Below, in pieces: positions 36,151 to 45,013 of a stretch of DNA of 64,000 nucleotides. The stretch comes from an uncultured Clostridia bacterium (GTDB lineage Bacteria > Bacillota > Clostridia > TANB77 > CAG-465). How positions within the stretch are numbered: the stretch's first letter is position 1; the number at the start of each line of letters is the position of its first letter. Both the position numbers and the translations under genes were made by a program. Under the pieces are notes generated by a model that had not been told where the DNA came from, did no database searches, and saw only the letters and a list, made by a program, of their open reading frames with translations. The stretch lies in assembly GCA_934130595.1 (NCBI GenBank), contig CAKOYF010000005.1, positions 1-64,000 on the forward strand, written 5' to 3'.

Positions 36151-36180
36151 TTGATGAAATTTAAATAAATATGATATAAT
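36151..36180 (+). promoter_or_regulatory. Promoter of the TIM-barrel gene
   Basis: TTGATG (36151-36156), 18-bp spacer, TATAAT (36175-36180), with TG one base before it (extended -10). Confidence 0.75.
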
Positions 36181-36207
36181 TTGAAATATAAAAAATAGAG
36201 GTGAAAT

Positions 36208-37014
36208 ATGGAAAATAAAGTAATATTATCTGTATATGAAAAAGCCTTAGATGGTATGAATATTGAAACTGTTTTTGATATAGTGAATTTATATGGAAAT
36301 AAGGATATTGATGGAATTGAATTAAATTCAAATAATTTAGAAACAATAAAAAAATGTGCCACATTATGTAAGAAAAATAGATTATTATTTAGATGTCATT
36401 TTCCATTAGTTAAGTTAACTGAATCTGAAATAATCAAGTATTTAAATGGCGTAAGTAATATTGCAAAAGAACTAAGGTACGACATAAATATAGTTGTGCA
36501 TACTTTAGCAGATGAAGATAGTATGATTGACAACATAACTCAAAGCCAAAAATATTTTGAGAAAATATTAGCATATGTAGAAAAATATAAATTACATGTT
36601 ATTATATCTGCTGAAAATCTTAATTTTATTGGCGGTATAAGAAGAATTAATGTTAAAGAAATAGATGAAATACTAAAAATAAACGATAATTTGAAATTTA
36701 CTTATGATATAGGACATGATTTGTATGATAATAAAGTTCCATCTGTATTAAGTAGCTTGCAAAAGGAAAGAATAAATAATGTACATATACACAGTGTTGT
36801 TAAAAATGAAGATCATCATGTAATACAAGAAAATTCAAAAGATTTAGATAAAATTATGAAAGCAATAAAGCAACTAAAAGACATAGGATATACAGGTCCA
36901 ATAGTTCTTGAGTATGCAATTAAATATCTAGAAGGAAAAAGAACAGAGGAAAAAATAATAAATTTTGTAAAAAGTTTTCATTTTTTTAAGAATAAAGTAC
37001 TAAAAAGCGTTTAA
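36208..37014 (+). CDS. Sugar phosphate isomerase/epimerase-like TIM-barrel protein
   Basis: The 268 residues have the xylose-isomerase-like/AP-endonuclease-2 barrel pattern: IDGIELNSNN, FRCHFPLVKL, NIVVHTLAD, VIISAENLN with a likely metal-binding Glu, FTYDIGHDLYD with Asp and His, VHIHSV and PIVLEYAIKYL with a final Glu. These would form the divalent-metal site of the superfamily. The substrate cannot be predicted. GAGGTGA precedes the ATG. It lies between the mre operon and a hexose-phosphate mutase, so a sugar role is slightly favoured over DNA repair. Confidence 0.82.
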   Translation: MENKVILSVYEKALDGMNIETVFDIVNLYGNKDIDGIELNSNNLETIKKCATLCKKNRLLFRCHFPLVKLTESEIIKYLNGVSNIAKELRYDINIVVHTLADEDSMIDNITQSQKYFEKILAYVEKYKLHVIISAENLNFIGGIRRINVKEIDEILKINDNLKFTYDIGHDLYDNKVPSVLSSLQKERINNVHIHSVVKNEDHHVIQENSKDLDKIMKAIKQLKDIGYTGPIVLEYAIKYLEGKRTEEKIINFVKSFHFFKNKVLKSV

Positions 37015-37079
37015 AATCATGTAAATAAGGAATATTTTTCAAAATAATCACAAAAATTTCACACATAAAATTATGTAAA

Positions 37080-37142
37080 ATGATATAATTAGGCCACTTT
37101 AAAAACATATAAAATTCTACTTTTAGTGGTTCTGAATTTTTT
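37080..37142 (+). promoter_or_regulatory. Extended -10 box and leader with two competing hairpins before the mutase gene
   Basis: TGATATAAT (37081-37089) would begin a leader of about 120 bases. In it CCACT (37094-37098) can pair with AGTGG (37125-37129), while AAAATTC (37111-37117) can pair with GAATTTT (37134-37140), which runs into a T stretch. The two interleave and cannot easily coexist. A second TGATATAAT lies at 37193-37201, very close to the ribosome site. Confidence 0.35.
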
Positions 37143-37216
37143 GTTGTAAATATTAATTTTTATAGTAAAAACTATGCAAAAATATAACCTTATGATATAA
37201 TCTAAGTGGAGGTAGA

Positions 37217-38596
37217 ATGCTTATGAGCAAATATAATATTTATAAGAATATAAGTCCAAATATATTCAGAGGATATGACATTAGAGCTGTATATGGTCAA
37301 GATTTAAATGAAGACATAGCATATACAATTGGATTATCTTTTGGATCATATATTATTGAGAAAGGATATAAAAAGTGTGTAGTAGGACACGATAATAGAG
37401 TTTCATCAGAACCACTAGCAGATGCACTTTTAACAGGTATAACAAGTACTGGCGTAGATATTGTATACTTAGGATTATGTACAACACCAATGTATTATTA
37501 TGCACAAAAGAAATTAAAAATTGATCCTGGTATTATGATTACAGCATCACACAATCCAAAAGAATACAATGGATTTAAAATAGCTTTTGATGATTTTGGA
37601 AATGCATGTGGTCAAATGATTCAAGATTTTAGAGTTTATACAGAAGAAGGAAACTTTAAAACAGGAAAAGGAAATATATCAACATATGATATAAAACAAG
37701 AATATTTAGATGCAATAAAAGAATCTATAAATCTTGGAGATAGAAAAGTAAAAGTTGTAGTAGATACAGCAAATGGTACTGCTTCAATAATTGCTAAAGA
37801 AGTATATAATATGTTTGAAAATATAGAGCTTGTACCTCTATATATGACATCAGATCCTACATTTCCAAATCACCATCCAGATCCAAGTGTTGAATCTAAC
37901 AATGCAGATTTAAAGAAAAAAGTAATTGAAACTGGTGCAGATTTAGGAATTGGAATTGATGGAGATGGAGATAGAGTTGGTGTTATTGATGAAAAAGGCA
38001 ATATGATCTTCATAGATTTTTATGCAATTATTATATGGAGAGACATAATGAGTAAAGTTTCAAATAAAAAAGCTTTATTTGATGTTAAATGTTCTAAATC
38101 TTTACCAGATGAAATAATAAAACTTGGAGGAGAGCCAGTGTGCTATAGAACAGGTAATTCATATATGAAAGCTAAAATGAGAGAAGGGGACTTTGCTTTT
38201 GGATCAGAGCTATCTGGACATGTATTTTTCAGAGATAAATGGGATAATATAGATGATGGACTATATGCCGGATTAAGACTTGTTGAAATTCTATCAAAAA
38301 CAGATAAAACAGTTTCTGGACTTCTTGATGGAGTAACTAGATATCATTCTAGTCCAGAAATAATAATAAAATCATCAGATGATGAAAAATTTAAAGTTGT
38401 AGATAAAGTTAAACAATATTGCAAAGAAAAAGGCTATAAAGTAAATGACATTGATGGTGTAAGAGCTGAATTTGACAATGGTTGGGCTTTAGTAAGAGCT
38501 TCTAATACAGGACCTAATATTACAGCAAGATTTGAAGGTGTAACAGAACAAGAAGAACAATCTATTGAAAAAGAATTTATGGCTTTAATAAAGTAG
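37217..38596 (+). CDS. manB: Phosphomannomutase/phosphoglucomutase
   Basis: Interconverts hexose 1- and 6-phosphates, supplying nucleotide-sugar synthesis. The 459 residues carry the four alpha-D-phosphohexomutase motifs: the phosphoserine loop TASHNPKEYNG, the Mg-binding GIDGDGDRVG, the sugar-binding FGSELSGHVFF and the phosphate-binding RASNTGPNITARFEG. GGAGG at 37208 could serve ATG 37217 or 37223. It stands just before the polysaccharide locus, consistent with making glucose- or mannose-1-phosphate. Substrate preference between the two hexoses is not visible. Confidence 0.93.
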   Translation: MLMSKYNIYKNISPNIFRGYDIRAVYGQDLNEDIAYTIGLSFGSYIIEKGYKKCVVGHDNRVSSEPLADALLTGITSTGVDIVYLGLCTTPMYYYAQKKLKIDPGIMITASHNPKEYNGFKIAFDDFGNACGQMIQDFRVYTEEGNFKTGKGNISTYDIKQEYLDAIKESINLGDRKVKVVVDTANGTASIIAKEVYNMFENIELVPLYMTSDPTFPNHHPDPSVESNNADLKKKVIETGADLGIGIDGDGDRVGVIDEKGNMIFIDFYAIIIWRDIMSKVSNKKALFDVKCSKSLPDEIIKLGGEPVCYRTGNSYMKAKMREGDFAFGSELSGHVFFRDKWDNIDDGLYAGLRLVEILSKTDKTVSGLLDGVTRYHSSPEIIIKSSDDEKFKVVDKVKQYCKEKGYKVNDIDGVRAEFDNGWALVRASNTGPNITARFEGVTEQEEQSIEKEFMALIK

Positions 38597-38655
38597 AGTG
38601 CAAATGTTTTATATATTAAAAATATATACATCTGACAACATATAATTATAATGAA

Positions 38656-38696
38656 ATATGAGTTACTGTATATAACATAGTAATTCATATTTTTTT
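38656..38696 (+). terminator. Terminator of the mutase gene
   Basis: ATATGAGTTACT (38656-38667) pairs with AGTAATTCATAT (38679-38690) with one G-T pair, followed by T. Confidence 0.82.
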
Positions 38697-38735
38697 ATTA
38701 TAAAAAAATAAAAAACTTTAAATAAATTATATTAT

Positions 38736-38745
38736 ATGATATAAT
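38736..38745 (+). promoter_or_regulatory. Extended -10 promoter of the glycopolymer locus
   Basis: ATGATATAAT with TATAAT at 38740-38745 and no clear -35 box, about 65 bases before the first gene of the locus. Confidence 0.65.
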
Positions 38746-38811
38746 CTAGTCGATATTCTGTAGTAGATACAGTTACCAAATGCAACATTATTTTAAGAAA
38801 GGGAGAAAAAG

Positions 38812-39594
38812 ATGAGGTTTATAGACAAAGTTAAAGAAATTTATCAATATAGACATATGCTATTTACTCTTGTAAAACAAGATTTACAAGGTAGATACAA
38901 AGGCTCAGTATTTGGATTTTTATGGACATTATTAAATCCATTATTTATGCTACTTATTTATTCAGTTGTATTCCAATTTGTATTCAAATCTGGAATCGAA
39001 CATTATCCTATATACCTATTTGTAAGCTTAATGCCATGGAACGCATTTAACAGTATGATAGGTGGAGGAACAACTTGCGCTTCAAATAATGCAAGTATAT
39101 TAAAAAAAGTGTATTTTCCAAGAGAGGTATTACCATTATCAGTAATCATTAGTAATACTATTCAATATTGTTTTAGTTTAGTTATAACAATAGTAGCTAT
39201 TTTAATTTCTGGAATAGGACTATCAGTAAATGCACTATTTTTACCATTAATTATTTTAGTACAAATTACATTCGCATTTGGTTTAATTTTAATGCTTTCT
39301 GCTGCAAATGTCTTCGTAAGAGATGTTCAATATATGATGAATCCAATCATGATGATATGGATGTATGCATCACCTATATTATATAGTATATCAATGGTGC
39401 CAGAGAAGTTTTTGAAAATATATAAATTAAATCCAATGGTTTCTATTTTACAAGGTTACCAGGATATTTTATACAATAAGGTATTACCAGATTTTAAATC
39501 TTTAGGAATTACATTTGGAGTATCTGTTATATTAGTAGTTATAGGATGGCTAGTGTTTAACAAACTTCAAAAACGTTTTGCAGAGGAGGTATAA
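38812..39594 (+). CDS. ABC-2 type polysaccharide/teichoic acid export permease (TagG/Wzm-like)
   Basis: The 260-residue protein has six membrane helices and the typical start HMLFTLVKQDLQGRYKGSVF, followed by LGFLWTLLNPL-like FGFLWTLLNPLFMLLIYSVVF. Such permeases, with their ATPase, move undecaprenyl-linked polymers across the membrane. GGGAG precedes the ATG. Its stop overlaps the next gene by one base, and that gene encodes the matching ATPase. It is the first gene of the glycopolymer locus. Confidence 0.94.
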   Translation: MRFIDKVKEIYQYRHMLFTLVKQDLQGRYKGSVFGFLWTLLNPLFMLLIYSVVFQFVFKSGIEHYPIYLFVSLMPWNAFNSMIGGGTTCASNNASILKKVYFPREVLPLSVIISNTIQYCFSLVITIVAILISGIGLSVNALFLPLIILVQITFAFGLILMLSAANVFVRDVQYMMNPIMMIWMYASPILYSISMVPEKFLKIYKLNPMVSILQGYQDILYNKVLPDFKSLGITFGVSVILVVIGWLVFNKLQKRFAEEV

Positions 39595-40346
39595 TGAAGA
39601 TGGCTAAAAAAGTAAAAAACGATATAGCGATTTCTGTAAAAAATGTAACCAAAGAATTTACTGTGTATGAAGATAAATCCTATTTTTTAAAAGAAAAAAT
39701 AGGACATCTAGGCAGAAATAAAAAAAGAAAACATACAGTTTTAAATAATATATCTGTAGATATATTAAGAGGGCAATCAGTTGCACTAGTAGGTGTTAAT
39801 GGTTGTGGAAAATCTACATTATTAAAGCTTTTAAATAAAATCATTTATCCTCAAAAAGGAACAATTCAAATAAATGGTAAAGTATCAAGTATGATTGAAT
39901 TAGGAGCAGGATTTAATACAGATTTTACTGGAAGAGAAAATATATATTTTAATGCATCTATGTATGGATTAGGGAAAAAAGACGTAGATCCAATAATAGA
40001 TCAAATAATAGAATTTTCAGAACTTGGGGAATTTATAGAGTCTCCAGTTAGAACATATTCATCTGGTATGTATATGAGACTTGCTTTTTCAATTGCTGTT
40101 AATGTTCAAGCAGATATACTATTAATAGATGAAATATTAGCAGTAGGAGATGCGCATTTTCAAAAGAAATGTTTAGATAAAATGAAAGAATTAAAAGCAC
40201 AAGGAAAAACAATGGTATTCGTATCACATAACACATCACAAATAAAGAGCTTCTGTGATAGAGCTTTATGGATAAAAAAAGGTGAAATTGCTATGGATGG
40301 CGGTACAGATGAAGTACTAGAGGCTTACATTAAAGAACAAGGCTAA
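39594..40346 (+). CDS. ABC exporter ATPase for polysaccharide/teichoic acid (TagH/Wzt-like)
   Basis: The 250-residue ATPase has Walker A GVNGCGKSTLL, signature YSSGMYMRLAFS, Walker B DILLIDEILAVGD and the switch His in FVSHN, plus the N-terminal VTKEFTVYEDKSYFLKE typical of Wzt/TagH. It ends at the nucleotide-binding domain and lacks the C-terminal carbohydrate-binding domain of O-antigen Wzt proteins, so substrate selection is probably not made by a capping residue. GAGGAGG could serve ATG 39594 or 39600. Partner of the permease upstream. Confidence 0.95.
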   Translation: MKMAKKVKNDIAISVKNVTKEFTVYEDKSYFLKEKIGHLGRNKKRKHTVLNNISVDILRGQSVALVGVNGCGKSTLLKLLNKIIYPQKGTIQINGKVSSMIELGAGFNTDFTGRENIYFNASMYGLGKKDVDPIIDQIIEFSELGEFIESPVRTYSSGMYMRLAFSIAVNVQADILLIDEILAVGDAHFQKKCLDKMKELKAQGKTMVFVSHNTSQIKSFCDRALWIKKGEIAMDGGTDEVLEAYIKEQG

Positions 40347-40380
40347 AAAACAAAATCATAAGGAAAGGTAAGATATTTTT

Positions 40381-42135
40381 ATGGGAGATAATATTAAAAT
40401 AAGTTATATCAATTCATCCAAAAAATATGAAGAACATTATAATGAAAAATTCAAATCTGCACAATTAATTAAAGTAGATAAAAAAGGCTTAATAGATGAA
40501 GCAAAAAGAGAGTTAAGAGAAGATAATAAATTATTTAATGAATATGTAAAATTTAAATATTTATATGAAAATGGTGGAATGCTATTAGATGGAGATTTTG
40601 AATTTATAAATTCAATAAATAGTTTCTTTAAAAATGATTTCTTCATAGGTTTTTCAGATGACAAGAATATTGCAAGCAATATAATTTACACTAAGAAAGC
40701 AAATAATAGTACAATTTCAAAAATCTTAGATATAATTCGTGGAGAAAAATATGATAATATAACTGATGTTTTATCAGAAATAGTTGGAAAAGATCTTCAT
40801 GAAAACTATAACTATGTTTTGAAGTTTGATGAAAATTCATTTATTTATCCGTATGATTATTTTTATCCTATAGATTATGAAAGAGTAGGAAAAGGTTATA
40901 CAGACAATATAAAGGCTATATACTTTAGCAACACTCAAAAATTAAACTTTAGACAGAGCTATAAAGTAAATATGTTAAGAAAAATTGGACCAACTGCTTG
41001 TGAATACTTCTTTGGAAGAATGAGAGTAATAAAAAATCATATAGGTTATAAAAAGTATATAACAATGCAAAATTTAAAGTCAAAATTTTCAGTTAAAAAA
41101 GATTCTGGTATAGAAGAAACAATGGAAGCTCTTGATAATTATTTAAAATTAAAAGCTGAAGGAAAAGCACCAGATTATCTTATTATACATAATCCTAGAT
41201 GGTTAGGCGTAACTAGTGCTACAAAAGAATTATTTGAAAATTATCTTCCAATGCAAGAAATATTCTTAAATTCAAATGTAGAAAAAATAGTAGATAAAAT
41301 TATTGAAATAGGACCAAAGCAAGTAATATTTAGTGCTTTTAACTATGGATGGGACAAGATAGCAACAAGAATAAGAGAAAAAGAACCAAGTATTAAGTTA
41401 AAGAGCTTTTGGCATGGAAGTCATTCTCAAGTAATAGAAGAAATAAACTGGGGAACAAACTTGATGGTTATAAACTTACATAAGGCTGGAATAATCGATG
41501 TTATGGGAACATGTAAGGAAAGCTTAGTTGATTTTTATAAGTCACAAGGATATGTTACAGCATTTCTAAAAAATACTGTTAGATTAACAGATGATGTTAA
41601 AGAAAAAATAGCACAAGTTAAAAAAGAAGACAATGGAGTACTTAAATTTGGACTTTATTCTGCAAGTACTGATTGGAGAAAAAATACATTCAATCAAGTT
41701 ATGGCAGCTTCAAGTTTTGAAAATGCAGAGCTTGAAGTAGTACCATTAAAATATGAGCTTAAAAAACTTGCATATTATAATGAACTAAAAATAGTTGGAT
41801 CACAATCACATTTAAAAAGAGAAGATTTATTAGTACAAATGGCAAAAAGAGATGTTGTTTTATATGTTACATTCTCTGAATGTGCACCAATGTTACCAAT
41901 AGAGGCTCTAGAAGCTGGAACAATTTGTATAATGGGGCATAACCATCATTATTTTAAAGGTACTAAGTTACATGATTACTTAGTAGTTGAAAGAGAAGAT
42001 GATTTAACAGACATAGAAAATAAAATAAAATATGCTTTAGAGCACAAAGACGAAATTTTTGAACTATACAAACAATGGAAAAAGCAAAATGATGCTGAAA
42101 GTGCTCAAAGTGTTCAAGATTTCTTAAATATGTAG
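40381..42135 (+). CDS. Two-domain glycosyltransferase: GT32-like N-terminal part fused to a GT-B-like domain
   Basis: The 584-residue protein looks chimeric. Residues 1-200 resemble the core of a GT32-type transferase, with ENGGMLLDGDFEF carrying an Asp70-x-Asp72 metal motif and a shared PYDYFYPIDY segment, but without the IPKIIHYIWFG-type start seen in the gene at 43209. Residues about 260-580 are a GT-B-like domain (YLIIHNPRWLGVTSATKEL, FWHGSHSQV, LPIEALEAGTICIMG) that is paralogous to the whole next gene. The first domain may be degenerate. No membrane segment is seen. It probably adds sugars to the polymer precursor on the cytoplasmic side. Confidence 0.8.
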   Translation: MGDNIKISYINSSKKYEEHYNEKFKSAQLIKVDKKGLIDEAKRELREDNKLFNEYVKFKYLYENGGMLLDGDFEFINSINSFFKNDFFIGFSDDKNIASNIIYTKKANNSTISKILDIIRGEKYDNITDVLSEIVGKDLHENYNYVLKFDENSFIYPYDYFYPIDYERVGKGYTDNIKAIYFSNTQKLNFRQSYKVNMLRKIGPTACEYFFGRMRVIKNHIGYKKYITMQNLKSKFSVKKDSGIEETMEALDNYLKLKAEGKAPDYLIIHNPRWLGVTSATKELFENYLPMQEIFLNSNVEKIVDKIIEIGPKQVIFSAFNYGWDKIATRIREKEPSIKLKSFWHGSHSQVIEEINWGTNLMVINLHKAGIIDVMGTCKESLVDFYKSQGYVTAFLKNTVRLTDDVKEKIAQVKKEDNGVLKFGLYSASTDWRKNTFNQVMAASSFENAELEVVPLKYELKKLAYYNELKIVGSQSHLKREDLLVQMAKRDVVLYVTFSECAPMLPIEALEAGTICIMGHNHHYFKGTKLHDYLVVEREDDLTDIENKIKYALEHKDEIFELYKQWKKQNDAESAQSVQDFLNM

Positions 42136-42144
42136 GAGGAGAGT

Positions 42145-43197
42145 ATGAATAGACATATAAAAAAAGTTAACTCTATATTTTTCTATCAGAAAAAATATAC
42201 AGATAAAGTAATAAAAAATATAAACGATATTAAAGATACTTCTTTTATAGCTATTTATAACCCTGAAACAAAAGGAATTATGAATGCTACAATAGAACTA
42301 TTTGGAAAAGATAATAGTATTGAATTATATGAAATTTTCAATAAAAAACAAATATTAAATATAGCAGAAGCAATTGTAAATAAAGGATTTAAACAAGTTA
42401 TTTTTGCTACAATGGCATATGGATATAAAGACTTAGCAGAAAAGATTTATGAGAAAAACCAAGATATAAAAATAAAATTTATGTGGCATGGTTCACATGC
42501 ATTATTTGTAAATTATAATGAACAAAAATTTCTTGAAGATCTTTTACAAATGCAAAAAAGAGGAATAGTATACTCAATAGGATTCTTTAAAAGTGCAATG
42601 GCACAGTTTTATTCTCAAAAAGGATATAGAGCACATTTATTAATGAATTCTGTTAATTTAAAAGAACATTATGATAACGACTTAAAAGATAATAGAATAA
42701 AACTAGGACTTTATTCTTCAGGTGATAGATGGGAAAAGAATACATATAATCAACTTAGTGCTTGTGCAATGGTAAAAGATGCATATGTAGATATCGTACC
42801 AGAGACAAAATTAGCTACAAGCTTTTGTAAGTTAATGAATATAAAAAGATTAAATGATGAACCTACAATGGCTTTAAGCAGAGAAGAGCTTTTAAAAAGA
42901 ATGGCTAAGAACACAGTTAATCTTTATGTAACTTTTACAGAATGTTCACCTATGATTCCATTAGAGAGTTTTGAATTAGGAGTTCCTTGTATCATTGGAA
43001 ATAATACAGATTTCTTCAAAAATAGCGAATTAGAAGAACTTGTTGTTGTAAAAGAAGAAGATAGTATAGATGAAATTTATGAGAAAATTAATATTGCTAT
43101 AGAAAATAAAGATAAAATAATGAAATTATATAGCGAATGGAAAAAGGAATATATAGAAGAAGTAAGAAGATTAAAAGAAGAATTTCTAAATGATTAG
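42145..43197 (+). CDS. GT-B-like glycosyltransferase, paralogue of the preceding C-terminal domain
   Basis: The 350 residues correspond to the second half of the preceding protein: FIAIYNPETKGIMNATIELF, FMWHGSHALF, LGLYSSGDRWEKNTYNQ and a C-terminal donor-site-like FTECSPMIPLESFELGVPCIIGN followed by DFFKNSEL. The last part resembles the Glu-rich donor motif of GT4-like enzymes. AGGAGGAG precedes the ATG, ten bases after the previous stop. Most likely arisen by duplication of one domain. Exact sugar and acceptor unknown. Confidence 0.8.
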   Translation: MNRHIKKVNSIFFYQKKYTDKVIKNINDIKDTSFIAIYNPETKGIMNATIELFGKDNSIELYEIFNKKQILNIAEAIVNKGFKQVIFATMAYGYKDLAEKIYEKNQDIKIKFMWHGSHALFVNYNEQKFLEDLLQMQKRGIVYSIGFFKSAMAQFYSQKGYRAHLLMNSVNLKEHYDNDLKDNRIKLGLYSSGDRWEKNTYNQLSACAMVKDAYVDIVPETKLATSFCKLMNIKRLNDEPTMALSREELLKRMAKNTVNLYVTFTECSPMIPLESFELGVPCIIGNNTDFFKNSELEELVVVKEEDSIDEIYEKINIAIENKDKIMKLYSEWKKEYIEEVRRLKEEFLND

Positions 43198-43208
43198 GAG
43201 GTAGATTT

Positions 43209-45011
43209 GTGGATAAGAAGAATAGTAAAATAATCCATTATATTTGGTTTGGTGGTAATCCTTTATCTGATTTAACTAAAAAATGTATACAAACTTGGAA
43301 AAAGTATCTACCAGATTTTGAAATAATGGAATGGAATGAAAAAACTTTTGATGTAAATCAATGTCCATTTATTAAAGAGGCATATGAGCAAAAAAAATGG
43401 GCATTTGTAGCCGATTATACAAGGTTTAAAGTTATAGAGGAATACGGCGGAATATATCTTGATACAGATATGGAAATTACAGCAGATATAGCAGAATTTT
43501 TGAAAAAAGATTTGTTTATGGGTGTAGAAGACTCAAAAATGATAAATGCAGCTGTTGTATGGGCTAAAGAGCCACACAATCCTCATATAAAAAATATTGT
43601 TGATATATATGAATCTAAAAAACACTTCAATGAAACTGGTGATTTATATGATGAGAGTGTTCCAAGAGTATTAACAAAATATTTTTCACAATTTGGATTT
43701 GATGGTGAAAAAGATGAGATACAGATATTTGATGATGGAAAAGTATATATATATCCAATGGAATATTTTTATCCACTAAGCTATGATTATCAACACAATA
43801 AATTTACAGACAATTCTGTTATGATACATCATTTTGATGCAACTTGGATAAGTCCAATGGAAAAATTCAAGACAAAAATGAAAAGAAAAAATATGATTTG
43901 GGTTGTATATGTTATAGATTTCTTCGTTTCAATAAAGAATAAAATAAAATTCTTTAGTAATTATAGAGATATAACAATATTTGCTGTTATGTTTTTAACA
44001 ATGTTACTAGCTATGTTTTCGATAAAGCCAGTAGATAATAGCATGTATATTACAAGTACATCAATCTGGCAAATATTAGGCTTTTCTATGGTGTGGACAT
44101 ACATTACATCTAAAGTTAGAAATATAGATTTAAATCGTTATTTGGACGATCTAACAAATGTAGATTCAGATGCAGAAGAATATAAACCATATAAATTAAA
44201 TTTAGAACAAACAAATAAATTTCAAAAAAGAGAGAGAGTACTATATATAGTTGAAATGCTAATGACTATTATTGTAGCATTTTTACCAATTATTCAATTA
44301 GTAAATGCTATTCCAAGTGGTATCGCTATATTTACTATTTTAAGTTTGGTTAATATATATTTTATACATCTAGGAATTAAAAAGAAATTTAAATATAGAA
44401 TACTAGAATTAATACCATATGCAATAGTACTAGGACTTATGATTTTAGTAAATCCAGCTATGGGTATTATTACTTCAGTTGCTACTTTTATATTTATAAT
44501 GATTAAACTTAAATCATATAAGGTAAAATCAAAAAGAATAAAAAGCTTTTTAATGTCTTATATTGTTGCTGCAATACTATTTACAGCTTTAAGTTTTGGA
44601 ATATCAAATGTTAACAATATAAAAGAAGTAAATGTAGGATTAAATATAGTATCTGATAGTAATGTAGAAGAATATGCTCAAATTGCAACTCAAGATAATT
44701 CAGCTATTACAGAGTTTAATGCAGGTAAACAAATATTCTTTAATAATATAAAAAATACAACAGGTAATGTTGGAGTATTAACTAACACATTGTTAGCTAT
44801 ATCTTTAGTTTTAGTTGTTATAAATATAGCTATAACTAAAAAAATGGATTATATATTTTTGGCAGTAATAGTTGTAGCAAATTCAATACATTTAATGAGT
44901 GTAGCTACAGCAAGCGTGATATATTTAACATGTGCAACATTTATAATGTTACTATTCTATACAATTATGAATGGATTAGATAGAATATTAAACGGAAAGA
45001 GAGAGTTTTAA
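43209..45011 (+). CDS. GT32-type glycosyltransferase with C-terminal membrane domain
   Basis: Starts at GTG 43209 after AGGAGG. Residues 1-235 are a complete GT32-like domain: KIIHYIWFGGNPLSD, WAFVADYTRFKVIEEYGGIYLDTDMEI with Asp85-x-Asp87, and IHHFDATWISP. After this come about eight hydrophobic helices from residue 255 to the end, interrupted by a loop near 460-500. GT32 enzymes are usually soluble, so the long membrane domain is unusual. It may anchor the enzyme or move the product. Neighbour to a large membrane transferase. Confidence 0.83.
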   Translation: MDKKNSKIIHYIWFGGNPLSDLTKKCIQTWKKYLPDFEIMEWNEKTFDVNQCPFIKEAYEQKKWAFVADYTRFKVIEEYGGIYLDTDMEITADIAEFLKKDLFMGVEDSKMINAAVVWAKEPHNPHIKNIVDIYESKKHFNETGDLYDESVPRVLTKYFSQFGFDGEKDEIQIFDDGKVYIYPMEYFYPLSYDYQHNKFTDNSVMIHHFDATWISPMEKFKTKMKRKNMIWVVYVIDFFVSIKNKIKFFSNYRDITIFAVMFLTMLLAMFSIKPVDNSMYITSTSIWQILGFSMVWTYITSKVRNIDLNRYLDDLTNVDSDAEEYKPYKLNLEQTNKFQKRERVLYIVEMLMTIIVAFLPIIQLVNAIPSGIAIFTILSLVNIYFIHLGIKKKFKYRILELIPYAIVLGLMILVNPAMGIITSVATFIFIMIKLKSYKVKSKRIKSFLMSYIVAAILFTALSFGISNVNNIKEVNVGLNIVSDSNVEEYAQIATQDNSAITEFNAGKQIFFNNIKNTTGNVGVLTNTLLAISLVLVVINIAITKKMDYIFLAVIVVANSIHLMSVATASVIYLTCATFIMLLFYTIMNGLDRILNGKREF

Positions 45012-45013
45012 AA

